From contig NZ_JBETXJ010000002.1 of NCBI RefSeq assembly GCF_040427915.1, positions 806,001 to 870,000 on the forward strand: a stretch of 64,000 nucleotides of DNA, in the 5' to 3' direction. The first letter of the stretch is position 1; each line of letters begins with the position of its first letter. The translations under genes and the position numbers were made by a program. Positions 18,972 through 29,270 of the stretch are shown in pieces. Below the pieces are notes generated by a model that saw only the letters and a list, made by a program, of their open reading frames with translations, was not told the origin of the DNA and did not search any database. The DNA is from Gardnerella vaginalis (lineage in GTDB: Bacteria; Actinomycetota; Actinomycetes; Actinomycetales; Bifidobacteriaceae).

Positions 18972-19727
18972 ATGAGCGGAACCCTAACGCGCAAAAACTA
19001 CGTTACAAGAACCATTATTCGAGTTATTGCAATAGTGTCATCAATTTACGGAATGATAATGTCTTGGGATTCAATGGCACTCACATATTTTACAAATCTT
19101 TCCAATCTGATGATTTGCGTTGCGCTTATAGGATCTTTGATCTTAGACACTTTCAATGTTTTTAAGCCAAAAAATATTGCAGAAAGCGTTAAATCCGAAG
19201 GATGGGTAGATTCAAAACCAAACGCATGGTACGTTTTCAAATTCATGATGACGATTTCAATCGCCGTAACATTCACGCTGTATCTTTGCTTCCTAGCGCC
19301 TACAAACAAACTCGGGTTTATCGGCGCATACATGAACAATGGGTGCTCAAGCTTATGCGTGCATTTTATAACGCCGTTGCTCGCAATTTTTGACTTTATT
19401 CTTTTCGACTACAAATACAAGTCCAGCCGTGCGCACGTTTATTTTGCTACGATTCCACCGCTTACTTATGTGGCTTATGCTGTATGTTTAAGCGAGTTTG
19501 CTGGCGTGCGATGGGGAGAGCATGCTATGGCAGCGCCGTACAACTTTTTGAACTACAAAGCTCCTGCAGGATGGTTTGGATTTGCGCCAAACACGTTTAA
19601 TTCAACAACACTCGGGGTGGGTGTGGTTTATTTGCTTGCCATTTTTACGTTGATTTTTATTGGAATTGGAATAGCATTTCTTGCGATTAAAAACGCTCGC
19701 GCTACGCGACTTTTTAGTCAACAATAG
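18972..19727 (+). CDS. Pr6Pr-family integral membrane protein
   Basis: A 251-residue polytopic membrane protein with about six hydrophobic helices. The sequence contains the family-like signature SMALTYFTNLSNLMICVALIGS near the second helix and WGEHAMAAPYNFLNYKAPAGWFGF near the last loop, matching the Pr6Pr (FAR-17a/AIG1-like) group common in bifidobacteria and lactobacilli. The biochemical role of bacterial members is not established. The gene is preceded by a terminator and followed by repeat DNA, so it is probably a single-gene unit. The ribosome-binding site (GAGATAAG) is weak. Confidence 0.75.
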   Translation: MSGTLTRKNYVTRTIIRVIAIVSSIYGMIMSWDSMALTYFTNLSNLMICVALIGSLILDTFNVFKPKNIAESVKSEGWVDSKPNAWYVFKFMMTISIAVTFTLYLCFLAPTNKLGFIGAYMNNGCSSLCVHFITPLLAIFDFILFDYKYKSSRAHVYFATIPPLTYVAYAVCLSEFAGVRWGEHAMAAPYNFLNYKAPAGWFGFAPNTFNSTTLGVGVVYLLAIFTLIFIGIGIAFLAIKNARATRLFSQQ

Positions 19728-19741
19728 TGAGCGCACTAACC

Positions 19742-20004
19742 GCCGTCGCGCTTAAAGCGTAGTACGCTAGCGATGTTCCTGCTTTTGTTTCCCATTTGAC
19801 CGAATATGTAAACAAATGCGGGGAAGCGCGCTTGTGTTTGTTTACCGTTTGACCCAGAAGGGGAACAAATGCGGGGAAGTGTTCCTGCTTTTGTTTACCA
19901 TTTGACCCAGAAGGGGAACAAACGTGGGGAAGATGTAAACAAACGTGGGAAGGTGTTCCTGCTTTTGTTTACCATTTGACCCAGAAGGGGAACAAACGCG
20001 GGGA
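19742..20004. repeat. Family-1 repeat cluster (inverted orientation) with family-2 fragment
   Basis: A family-2 fragment (CGCGCTTAAAGCGTAGTACG, 19747-19766) leads into family-1 units starting at 19778, 19831 and 19884 (53-bp period). A 21-bp extra half-unit (GTAAACAAACGTGGGAAG) is followed by a last unit at 19958. The middle segment here reads TTTGACCCAGAAGGGG, the reverse complement of the TTGGGTC form at 2.7 kb, so the whole cluster is in opposite orientation. It ends about 60 bp before the next gene start and may contain or insulate its promoter. Confidence 0.88.
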
Positions 20005-20060
20005 AGAAGAAACAAACGCACTACAAGGTTACATACAAACGCAAGCCAGTTGATAGAATT

Positions 20061-23000
20061 GTGTTTATGTGTACGGAAGATTCTGCGCTAGACGCTGTTC
20101 GATCGTTGCTTGATGGCAGTCTTAAAAACGCCAGCGGACGCCATACCAATGTTTTGTTGGTGTTTGGTGCTCCAAATTCTGGAAAGTCAAGTTTCGCTCT
20201 AAACGCTCTTCTATGCGGTTTGCGAGCTAATTGGAAGAATACGCAGGACTCTAAATACGACGAAGCCGTACAGCTTTTACTCAAACATGCGATTCGCACT
20301 GATTTTGCTATCGCCGCAGCTCAGAATCGTGCAACTGCCGCACGCATGTCTAACTACGTAATAAGCAATCTCGGTGTTTCATACCAGTCTCGTCCAGTTG
20401 GCACTCTTTCCGCCTTTGCATTCAGCCTGATTTCCGCACGAAATAAGCTTTTTGGAATGTCATCTCCTAAATTGCTTAACGGCGCTGAACAAGATGCGAT
20501 TCTTCGCGAAATAGTGCGAATGCATGTTAATCATGTTTTGCAAGGTGATAGCGGTGATTGCAAAATCTGCTCGCTTTTTAACGATTATTTTTCTGGAGAG
20601 TATTCTAAATCTTTGCAAGATGGTGATTATAAATCACATGATTCTTGGATTTATGTGATATCGCAGTTGCAAAACAGTGATAATCTTATGGATTCGTTCG
20701 ACTCTCTAGATTATCAAAATGCTCAAAATACTCAGGATTTGCCAATAAATAGTGCTTTCATTCATCAACTTCGCGATATGCTCGCTAGGTTAGACGAAAT
20801 GGGTATTGTGAGCGAATCTTCAGAGTTGCAAATATTAAATAGCCTTAATTTTCAGTCGCATTTGCAATCTGGCTCTAGTTTCGATTTGCTTGCAACTTTG
20901 CAGGCGGATTTGCAATCTTCTAGCATTGCTAATCGTTTGCGTGTGCAATGGAATTTGGCTTTTGCACTTCGCAATCAGTATGCGAATTGTGTGCGAAAAA
21001 AGTATCCAAATGCTTTTAGATTAGATTCTTCTAAACTTTTGGCTAGCGGTGTTCAAATTTTGAATGAGATTTTTAAGAGTTTATATGATGATAATACAGA
21101 AGAATCGTCGGTTGCTGGCGACTATTCAGCTGGCTCTTCAAAAGATTTTTCTAAAGAATTATTTGCGCTTAAATGTTCACTTCCACGTCTTTTGGTAGTA
21201 GATGATTTTCATGATGTAACACTTGCTGGACTTGCATTTCTTGAGTCTTTATCTAGTTTGGGCGTTCGTATTGTTTTAACGGCGAACCCAGACGAATCTG
21301 TGCAATCCTTCCGTGGATCATACCCAGATTATGTGGTTGAAGCTGCTCAGCACGGTGTTATGCAAGCAGCGGTATTTAAAATTTGTGACTATAGGATTGA
21401 CGGTGTAGCTGAGCCTTCCAATGATTCCAATGATTCCAATGATTCCGCCGATTCTGTATATTCTTCAAATACTTCAGATTTGCTAAAACAAAATAGTCGC
21501 TCAATTCCACTGAGTCTTTTTTCGTCTAGAGTTTCGCTTTCAATCCCTTCGCTTATGCCAACGCCAACGCCTATCGCCCGAAGGTCTTGGAAGATGGCAA
21601 ATGTTAAAGGCGCTTTTCCTATAGAAAAAATCGAATCAAATTCGCAAGAAACAGAAAATTCTTCGGTTTCTGGCGACTTATATCGTACTGTGCGCGAAGA
21701 AATGGATTGTGTTATTTGGCAAATAAAACGCGCTCACTTAGATCACAAAATCCCGTGGAAAAATATGGCTGTGATTGCTCACGATAATGCTACTGTTCGT
21801 GCTTTCGGCGAGCGACTTCGCAAAGATGGTGTTCCTGTGCGATACTCGTCCGTTACTCGCGCTCTCAGGGAAGAGCCGTTTATAAAAGCACTGTTTGCGC
21901 TTATTGAATTGGCGCAATTTAGCCAAAATAGCGTGGATAATTTAGCTAAAGACGTATCTTTAGGAACTCGCACTATTTCTTCGATTGCGCGTTTTGTGAA
22001 GAGTCGCATAAAAACCATAATGGATAGTCCTCTGATTGATTCAGATAATTACAATTGTGCTGATTTAAGTGCTGTAGAAGCGCTTATGCGTTCCATTGTC
22101 TCTCTTAGTGACATGGTTAAATCTAAGGAAAATTCCCCTCTTAGCGTTCTTATAAGACAGTGGGATTTACTGCAAAATCAGCTTTTAAACAAGACTGATT
22201 CTAAGAATGATGGTTTGGATGCTAATTTTAACTTCGACAATCGTATTTTTGATTCAAATCCAAACCCTAATTCCACGCGATTTAGTGTTGATTCCTGCTA
22301 TCTGCTGATACTTAAAGCGCTTATTGATAGTTGTGCTATCGATAAATCAATGTATTGTGATGATTTTTGTGTTGATTCCTACGATTCTGATTTATTGGAT
22401 GAGTCGCCAGCTGATAAGTCGCCAGCTGACCAAACTCAATCTGATCAAACTCCAGAAATTTTTTCTGTTTTGCAAAAAATGCGCCCAAACAGTGTTCATC
22501 TTCGTACTTTAATGCGCGTTTTTAAAATCACGTCTAAACTATCTAAGATTTTAAAACAAGATTTAGTAAAAATTCAAAATAGTGTAACAAACGAGGCTAG
22601 TTATATACTTGGGCAGGCATGGAATCTTTGTAATTGCGCTAAAAAGTGGCAGATTCAAGCGCTTAAAAACAACAATGAAGGTCGTCTTGCAAACGATAGA
22701 CTAGATGCGGCTATGCGATTATTTGAGTATGCTAATTCGTTTAATTACATAGATTCGCGTGCGGATTATTACGAGTCGTCGGTTGCTGGCGACTATTCTG
22801 CAGTGGCACCAACAATCACACAGTTTATTGATCAAGTTCGTCAAATGGAAATTGAAGCTGATTCTCTTGCAAGTGTTGCTCCTGTTCCTGACTCTGTAAC
22901 ACTCACAACTCCGTCTGGCTCTGTTGGTTCTCGCTGGGATTATGTGTGGATTCCAGCCGTACAGCAGCGAGTCTGGCCAAATACTGCGGCTCGAAGCACA

Positions 23001-24965
23001 ATGTTTGGGTCAGAAACTCTAGTAAACATGGTGTTAAATAATAGGATTTTCGGTTCAGTAAACCTGAAATCTAATAATTCTCAAAATTCATTATTAGATA
23101 AATTCACTAATCCTACTGGAATTTGTGTAAACGATAGACAAGCGATTTTTACTGGAGAGCAGCGAAGCTTTTTAATGGCGATTACGCGCGCCAACCGTCA
23201 TCTTTTTATAAGCGCGGTTAATAGTGATGATTGTGTTCCTTCTGATTTTCTCTACTACTATTTGCCAGAAATCTATTGGCGTAATGCGGATGGAAGTAGT
23301 GAATACACTGATTTCTGTGAAGATTTTGCTGTAATGGATGCGGATCCTAGAGGGCTTGTTGCTTCGGCTCGAACACAAGTAGCGCGTGCAATATATGAAT
23401 CAGAAAATAGTCACAACTTAGACGAAAATCCTACTGTTAAAGACGCTTTAACAGCGTTGAATCTTTTGAAAAATAATGGAGTGGATTCGGCAAATCCAGA
23501 AAATTGGGATTTTATTCGTAAAAATTACGGTTCTAAGATTGAAGAGAAATCTATTGAAAACGAATCAAAATCAAACTTGGTCACACTATCTCCATCAATG
23601 GTGGATAGCCTTTGGTCATGTCCAGTATGTTGTCTTTTAGAGCGAAAATTTGCAGGTCCTACGCATGGAGGAACGGCAGCGCAATTCGGCACGCTTATTC
23701 ACGAAACTGCTAGATGGGCAAGTCAAGATGAGCATTTAGACAACGAGTATTTACACGAAAAATATCCAGAATTACAGGCGTTTGCTGCGATTAAAAATAA
23801 CAAAGTTAGCGAATTGCCCGACTTTGACTTTTCGTTTGAATCTATAAGCGCTTTACAAAAAAAGGCGATTGAAGATATTGCAAACACTATGATTGAGCAT
23901 TATTATTCGATTTGCCCAAGTGATTCCAATATTTCAGACGTAAAAGACCGATATCGTTTTATAAAAAATGATTTAAATGTTCGACGAGCGCTTTATACGA
24001 TTGCTCAATATTTTGTAGGTTCTTTAACTGGATCAAACTACCCGATCATGGCAAAAAAAGATGAAGACGGTGTGGTTACTGATATTTTACCAGCGTTAGA
24101 AAAATCGAAGTCTGCAAAACCTACAATTGCAGACGTCGATTTGGGGAATCTTGAACATGCCTATTGTGAGTGCAATATAAATGCCACTTTTGGGTTCGAC
24201 GATATTTTAAACGCCTATAATCGTGCGTCTAAAACAAAAACAAGCATTACGGATCTTTATTCAATAATGGGATTCTTGGTAGGCGGATGGCAAAATGGCG
24301 CGTCTAGCGATTTGCGAGTGAGGATTCAAGGTCGAATTGACCGCATGGAAATTAGAAAATTAAATGACAATACGGAACAAATTCGCTTAATCGACTATAA
24401 GACAGGAAAAGTTCCTAAAACGCAGCAGGTGTTTAACGATTTACAACTTATCTGCTATCAGCTTGGGATTGTGTTTTGTAACGAAAACGTTGAAGACGTT
24501 AAACAATTGCTTAAGTTTAAGCATACAAAAATCGCGCGAAGTGCGCTGTTTCATGTTGTATACAAAGATTCTCCTGCGCAAGATAATGGTGTTGCGGAAA
24601 ACATTTGTCAGCCGTCTTTGTTTGACGAAGATGGCGCGTTGAGCACTAAAGGACTGATAAGTCGATACAGGTATGCGGATGATAATCGTCTTTACGAGCT
24701 TCCAGATATTGATGCGCAAAATCCTGCGGACGGTGTGAGCCAGAATGCGTGGTCGGATTTTGTAAACCTGCCTATGAGAACAAAATGGTCTCTTATGATG
24801 ATATCTCGAGTATTCTTTGCTGCTTCTGCTGTTAAGTCAACCAGTTTTGTTGTTGAGCCAAAAGCAGACCATAAAAATCATTGCAGATGTTTAGACGTTT
24901 GCCCTGCGTGTGCGGAAAAAGTGGACACGGTTTACGAAATGATTGAAGGTAAAAATGAGCAATAA
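20061..24965 (+). CDS. Large AddB/AdnA-like helicase-nuclease subunit with Fe-S-type nuclease domain
   Basis: One subunit of a double-strand-break end-processing complex. The 1,634-residue protein has an NTP-binding P-loop (VFGAPNSGKSSFA, ~residues 33-45), UvrD-type blocks such as RLLVVDDFHDVTLAGLAFLESL (~370), and a C-terminal RecB-family nuclease with LIDYKTGK (~1440). The nuclease is bracketed by cysteines in SCPVCCLLERK (~1187) and in the tail CRCLDVCPAC (~1608-1617), the layout of the iron-sulfur 'staple' in AddB-type nucleases. It overlaps the next gene by 11 nt. The start is GTG 20061 or ATG 20067, with no strong ribosome-binding site. Oddities are in-frame 9-bp repeats (NDS, ~21420) and repeated SSVAGDYS peptides. 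AddB versus AdnA assignment is not settled. Confidence 0.85.
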   Translation: MFMCTEDSALDAVRSLLDGSLKNASGRHTNVLLVFGAPNSGKSSFALNALLCGLRANWKNTQDSKYDEAVQLLLKHAIRTDFAIAAAQNRATAARMSNYVISNLGVSYQSRPVGTLSAFAFSLISARNKLFGMSSPKLLNGAEQDAILREIVRMHVNHVLQGDSGDCKICSLFNDYFSGEYSKSLQDGDYKSHDSWIYVISQLQNSDNLMDSFDSLDYQNAQNTQDLPINSAFIHQLRDMLARLDEMGIVSESSELQILNSLNFQSHLQSGSSFDLLATLQADLQSSSIANRLRVQWNLAFALRNQYANCVRKKYPNAFRLDSSKLLASGVQILNEIFKSLYDDNTEESSVAGDYSAGSSKDFSKELFALKCSLPRLLVVDDFHDVTLAGLAFLESLSSLGVRIVLTANPDESVQSFRGSYPDYVVEAAQHGVMQAAVFKICDYRIDGVAEPSNDSNDSNDSADSVYSSNTSDLLKQNSRSIPLSLFSSRVSLSIPSLMPTPTPIARRSWKMANVKGAFPIEKIESNSQETENSSVSGDLYRTVREEMDCVIWQIKRAHLDHKIPWKNMAVIAHDNATVRAFGERLRKDGVPVRYSSVTRALREEPFIKALFALIELAQFSQNSVDNLAKDVSLGTRTISSIARFVKSRIKTIMDSPLIDSDNYNCADLSAVEALMRSIVSLSDMVKSKENSPLSVLIRQWDLLQNQLLNKTDSKNDGLDANFNFDNRIFDSNPNPNSTRFSVDSCYLLILKALIDSCAIDKSMYCDDFCVDSYDSDLLDESPADKSPADQTQSDQTPEIFSVLQKMRPNSVHLRTLMRVFKITSKLSKILKQDLVKIQNSVTNEASYILGQAWNLCNCAKKWQIQALKNNNEGRLANDRLDAAMRLFEYANSFNYIDSRADYYESSVAGDYSAVAPTITQFIDQVRQMEIEADSLASVAPVPDSVTLTTPSGSVGSRWDYVWIPAVQQRVWPNTAARSTMFGSETLVNMVLNNRIFGSVNLKSNNSQNSLLDKFTNPTGICVNDRQAIFTGEQRSFLMAITRANRHLFISAVNSDDCVPSDFLYYYLPEIYWRNADGSSEYTDFCEDFAVMDADPRGLVASARTQVARAIYESENSHNLDENPTVKDALTALNLLKNNGVDSANPENWDFIRKNYGSKIEEKSIENESKSNLVTLSPSMVDSLWSCPVCCLLERKFAGPTHGGTAAQFGTLIHETARWASQDEHLDNEYLHEKYPELQAFAAIKNNKVSELPDFDFSFESISALQKKAIEDIANTMIEHYYSICPSDSNISDVKDRYRFIKNDLNVRRALYTIAQYFVGSLTGSNYPIMAKKDEDGVVTDILPALEKSKSAKPTIADVDLGNLEHAYCECNINATFGFDDILNAYNRASKTKTSITDLYSIMGFLVGGWQNGASSDLRVRIQGRIDRMEIRKLNDNTEQIRLIDYKTGKVPKTQQVFNDLQLICYQLGIVFCNENVEDVKQLLKFKHTKIARSALFHVVYKDSPAQDNGVAENICQPSLFDEDGALSTKGLISRYRYADDNRLYELPDIDAQNPADGVSQNAWSDFVNLPMRTKWSLMMISRVFFAASAVKSTSFVVEPKADHKNHCRCLDVCPACAEKVDTVYEMIEGKNEQ

Positions 24966-27900
24966 CAACGTTAACGCCGTAAAATCCACGCCTAATAGTG
25001 CTCCAAGTTTAGAGCAAAAAAACGTTATAGAAGCGCCGATTAATCAAGACGTTCTAATAGTTGCTGGAGCTGGCAGCGGCAAAACATACACTATGACTCG
25101 CCGCGTAATACATTTAATTAAAAGCAAAGTTCCGCCAGAGTCCATATTGGGATTAACCTTTACAAACAAGGCGGCTGCGGAATTGCTAAGTCGCGTTTCT
25201 GCAGAGGTGAGTGCAAGCGGTGCAAATGGCGCAAAGTCATTCTTAAAGCCAGAAGTGATGACGTACGACGCGTTCTTTCAATCAATCGTAAGAAGATACG
25301 GGCTTTTGGTTGGCTTTAATCAAAACACCATGCCATTAAGCGATGCTGGCGCGATGGAAATCATAAAAAGTATAATCGGAAAATATTTAGATAATCCACA
25401 AAATCACAATAAAAATTTAAACAAATTATATGATTTTGACACGTTATGTTCAGATGTTATGAAACTTTGTGCTGAAATATCATGCTCAATGATAGGTGTA
25501 GACGCGCAAGGAAACACTTGTTCCAGTGTGTCTCAAGCAGTACAAAAAATACGAGAGTGGAATAACGAGTTTGCAGAACACTTAAAAAATGTCATAGGAA
25601 ACAAGAAAGTCGAATCGCCATTACCTGCTAAATCACCAGCAATACCAAAATACAAAAAAGTCAAAAAAACTGCTGGAATGAGTGCGGAAGACGTTACAAA
25701 AACATCTTCAGAAAAATTTAAACAAGCGTGTAAAAAATACGAAAAATATTGGGATGATTCATGCTTGCAACTCTGCGTGAACCTATACAACTCATGTGTA
25801 AAAAGAGACATACTGTTAGATCTTGTTTTGCAATTTGACGCTGAAAAAAAGCGCGTAAACATGGCACAATTTAGCGATTTTACAATAGCAGCCTACTATT
25901 TAGTAACACATTTTCCTTCGATTTGTGCGCAATACAGGAATCAATATTCGCAAGTTCTTTTAGACGAATACCAAGATACTTCTACAACGCAAGCAATGCT
26001 TATAAATACGCTGTTTCATGCGGATAATGATGCGGATAATGATGCGGATAATGGTGGCGATTTTGCGGCGTCAAAGCGTACACACGTTATGGCAGTAGGA
26101 GACCCATTCCAAGCAATCTACTCGTTTAGAGGAGCGTCTACAGGAGCTTTTTGCAAGTTTGAACAAGACTTTAATATAAACAAACAAAACAAATATTCGC
26201 TAACTGTTACACGCAGAAACTCACTGTTTATATTAAAAGTGGCTAATGCTCTAACAGAAGTTATGCGCGGAGAATCCAACACAGATAAGTCACAAAATAA
26301 TCATTCTCGCTTTAGCAGCATCGACGATAGAGAAGTAGAAGTTGAAACGCTGAAGCCTACAAAAGATGCAAAAAATGGCACGATTGCAGCGCTATTTATG
26401 CCATCTCAGGCAGAAGAAATCGACGCAGTAGTGCGATTCGCACAAAAAATTATAGAAAAGCAGGAAAAGCAGGAAAAACAGGAAAGTCAAGTATCTCAAG
26501 TATCTCAAGTATCTCAAGTATCGCAAGTATCGCAAGTATCACGCGAACCACAATTGGCAATACTGTTTAGAAGTAAAGCAAATATGCCAAAATATGCTGA
26601 AAAATTAGAGTCAGCAGGTATAAGAACAAGCATAGTAGGATACTCATCGTTAATCGAAAAGCCAGCAGTTAAAGATGTGTTAAGCCTACTAAAAGTAGTG
26701 CAAGATCACAGCGACTCAAACTCACTTATGCGACTCTTAGCCACACCGCGTTTTGCGCTATCTACCAGCGATTTGGGTGCATTAGCTGCAATCGCAAATA
26801 GCGCAAACACGGAATATCTTTACAACATTTACTCGTCGGCAGGATTATTAGAAGCAGATCTTCCTAAAAGTCAGTGGGATTCTGCAGTGCGAGAACTCAG
26901 AGACAAAGCAAACCGCGGCGAAAACTCAAGTCAAATCACAAACATTTATGGAGGAGTTTATTTAGCAGACCTAATAATGCGTGATTTTTCCACAAAAAAC
27001 GACCAGTGGGTTAATCAAATGCAGCAAAAACTCAGCATTGAAGGATTTGATGCAGTAAAAAGACTTAGTAAAATCCTACATAATGTAGAAGGCGTACAAA
27101 GAAACTCGCTAACAAATGTAATGCAAGCCGCTGTTCAAGCGCTTAACGTAGACATAGATACAGCAGTGGGGTCTGCCTTAAAATACAAGGATTTTAGCAA
27201 CCAAATCATGCTGGACGACATGCGTAGTGTGTTAGATTCGCTAAATGCAATTGTAGAAACATATATTCAAGAGATGGGCGAGTGGCAGGACGTCAGTTTG
27301 CGCGGACTAATAAGCTGGATTGACTCAGCAAAAAATCTTGATTCTCAGTCAGGATCCTCTGTTTCATCTTCAGCTCAGACAGAACCAGCGCAAGTCGTGC
27401 TAATGACAGTTCACCAATCCAAAGGATTGCAATGGCCTGCTGTTGCTGTAGTCGGACTAAATGAGGGCGCTTTTCCAAGCAATCAAGGCGATTCATTGAA
27501 AGTTGATGATAATGGGCAAGCTAGCGCGCGTATACCATTAGAGTTTGCAGCAAGTGTGCCAACTGCATTACGAGTGGACGCTAATATTTTGCCGCATTTT
27601 CCACATAATGCGACGCGTGTAGAGGCAATGCATCCTGAAAAAGCCATGCAAAGTTTAGATAGTGTTCAAAAAATCTTTGACGAGATTAAGCCAGATAGAA
27701 CTAAAGCTTTACGTGAATTTGCAGAATCTGTTCAAGAGGCGGATTGTGGCTCTGCGGTTGCTGGCGATTTTTTGAGCGAAGAAACAAAGCGCGTTTACAA
27801 TTCGTATAAATCCCAGCAAAGTGTTGATTCTATGCCATTTACGCAAAGTGAGGAGCGCGGAATACAGCTTCACATGGATGAGCGTCATCTTATGTATGTG

Positions 27901-29184
27901 GCATTAACTAGAGCAAAGTTCGCTGCTCTTTTAACAGGATCAGCTACCTCTGGAGATAGCGCTCAAAGTGGCAGAAAGCGCAGTGCGTCAGTGTTCCTTA
28001 ACGAATCAATAAATGCTATTAAAAATCTCAATGGAGCTATCGAAGTCCAACGCTGTGATTCAGATGAGGAAAATAAAACAGAATCTGAAGAATCTGAAGA
28101 ACAGGATGTTTCAAATCAGGATGTTTTCGGTTTTATAGCTGGAGATGATGCTCAGGAATTTGCTGCAGAATTCAGCAAAATTGCGCCTCAGTCTGACTCA
28201 TCAAGTTTAGAGCCAACACTTAAATGGCCTTGCACATTGAGCAATACTATAGAAAAATCCTTAATAGAATCCGCAAAACTCGTGGAAAACTGCGATTCTG
28301 ATTTGGAATCCGTATACGATTCATCCATCAACACAAACCCTAAATCGTTGCTCTACAAGGCAAAAATCTTCATACAAGACGCGGACTTAACATCACAAAA
28401 TGACTGCGACTATTCGCTAGAAGAATTAGCCGAAAAAGTGAATAAAATATCTAGCGGATCAAGACTAAACGTAACATCGTTGCAAAAAATAAGCAAAATC
28501 GCACAAAATGCAAAAACAAGCGTTTACAACAATCTATTGGCTTGCATTCGACCAATCCCATCTATTCCTTCAATAGATGCAAACCTAGGCACAAAATTCC
28601 ACGCTTGGGCACAGCAGTTTGTAGACTCAGCAACACCGAGCGAATCTTGCGCATGCTACGAGTGGAAAAACATTGTAAAACACGGAATATCGTTAGAAAA
28701 AACGCCTGAAGACAGACAGAAAGTTATAGACGATTTTAATCAAAATAGTAAAGCATCAGATTCGCAAAGTTCTGCCATAAATAAGTGGAAGCAACGACTT
28801 ATAGAATCACGCTGGGCAAAACGAGTGCCGCTAGCTGCGGAAATGCCGATTCTAATGCAAATCGACGATTCTGCGTTTGCAGATAGAATCATCAACGGTA
28901 CTTTGGACGCTGTTTTTGCAGGAGGATTAGACGCTAGCGATACTACAAAACTCTACACAATCGTTGACTGGAAGACAGGAAAGCGGCCAAAAAGCGCGGA
29001 GCAGATTCGACTAAAACTTGAGCAGCTCGACTGGTATAGACTACTGCTAGCGCGCGCTGCAAACGTTGATTTAAATTGCATTGATGCCACATTGTACTAC
29101 GTTAGCGAGGAGGATGAGGCAAATCGCGAGATTCACGCGCTAAACAAAACTCGTGACGAAATTTTATGTGATATGTCTTTTTAA
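24955..29184 (+). CDS. UvrD-like helicase with C-terminal RecB nuclease (AddA/AdnB-like)
   Basis: Superfamily I ATP-dependent motor and nuclease, partner of the preceding gene. The ATG at 24955 is preferred (GAAGG 5 nt upstream); a TTG four codons earlier is possible. Of ~1,409 residues, the motor has Walker A AGAGSGKTYTMTRR (~34-47), LTFTNKAA (motif Ia), LLDEYQDTS (motif II, ~340), MAVGDPFQAIYSFRGA (motif III), MTVHQSKGLQWPAVAVVGLNEG (motif V, ~817) and YVALTRAK (motif VI). The nuclease ends with TIVDWKTGKRPK (~1337). Translational coupling with the upstream gene implies a 1:1 complex. In-frame simple repeats lie in linkers: DADNDADNDADN near 26030 and SQVSQVSQVS near 26490. The gene pair is the recombination-repair enzyme of the region. 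Confidence 0.9.
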   Translation: MSNNNVNAVKSTPNSAPSLEQKNVIEAPINQDVLIVAGAGSGKTYTMTRRVIHLIKSKVPPESILGLTFTNKAAAELLSRVSAEVSASGANGAKSFLKPEVMTYDAFFQSIVRRYGLLVGFNQNTMPLSDAGAMEIIKSIIGKYLDNPQNHNKNLNKLYDFDTLCSDVMKLCAEISCSMIGVDAQGNTCSSVSQAVQKIREWNNEFAEHLKNVIGNKKVESPLPAKSPAIPKYKKVKKTAGMSAEDVTKTSSEKFKQACKKYEKYWDDSCLQLCVNLYNSCVKRDILLDLVLQFDAEKKRVNMAQFSDFTIAAYYLVTHFPSICAQYRNQYSQVLLDEYQDTSTTQAMLINTLFHADNDADNDADNGGDFAASKRTHVMAVGDPFQAIYSFRGASTGAFCKFEQDFNINKQNKYSLTVTRRNSLFILKVANALTEVMRGESNTDKSQNNHSRFSSIDDREVEVETLKPTKDAKNGTIAALFMPSQAEEIDAVVRFAQKIIEKQEKQEKQESQVSQVSQVSQVSQVSQVSREPQLAILFRSKANMPKYAEKLESAGIRTSIVGYSSLIEKPAVKDVLSLLKVVQDHSDSNSLMRLLATPRFALSTSDLGALAAIANSANTEYLYNIYSSAGLLEADLPKSQWDSAVRELRDKANRGENSSQITNIYGGVYLADLIMRDFSTKNDQWVNQMQQKLSIEGFDAVKRLSKILHNVEGVQRNSLTNVMQAAVQALNVDIDTAVGSALKYKDFSNQIMLDDMRSVLDSLNAIVETYIQEMGEWQDVSLRGLISWIDSAKNLDSQSGSSVSSSAQTEPAQVVLMTVHQSKGLQWPAVAVVGLNEGAFPSNQGDSLKVDDNGQASARIPLEFAASVPTALRVDANILPHFPHNATRVEAMHPEKAMQSLDSVQKIFDEIKPDRTKALREFAESVQEADCGSAVAGDFLSEETKRVYNSYKSQQSVDSMPFTQSEERGIQLHMDERHLMYVALTRAKFAALLTGSATSGDSAQSGRKRSASVFLNESINAIKNLNGAIEVQRCDSDEENKTESEESEEQDVSNQDVFGFIAGDDAQEFAAEFSKIAPQSDSSSLEPTLKWPCTLSNTIEKSLIESAKLVENCDSDLESVYDSSINTNPKSLLYKAKIFIQDADLTSQNDCDYSLEELAEKVNKISSGSRLNVTSLQKISKIAQNAKTSVYNNLLACIRPIPSIPSIDANLGTKFHAWAQQFVDSATPSESCACYEWKNIVKHGISLEKTPEDRQKVIDDFNQNSKASDSQSSAINKWKQRLIESRWAKRVPLAAEMPILMQIDDSAFADRIINGTLDAVFAGGLDASDTTKLYTIVDWKTGKRPKSAEQIRLKLEQLDWYRLLLARAANVDLNCIDATLYYVSEEDEANREIHALNKTRDEILCDMSF
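26463..26545 (+). repeat. In-frame 9-bp microsatellite inside the helicase gene
   Basis: AAGCAGGAA repeats (KQE) run into six to seven copies of CAAGTATCT/CAAGTATCG encoding SQV. Unit length is a multiple of three, so length change would alter a linker between motor subdomains without a frameshift. A similar 12-bp unit (GATGCGGATAAT) lies at about 26020-26053. Confidence 0.85.
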
Positions 29185-29270
29185 AATCAACGTTTTTGAT
29201 AATCTAAAAGTAGTAAAAATAGTAAAAGTAGTAGAATGAGCTGCGCGCTTGGAAAGCAAAAGAGGGAAAA

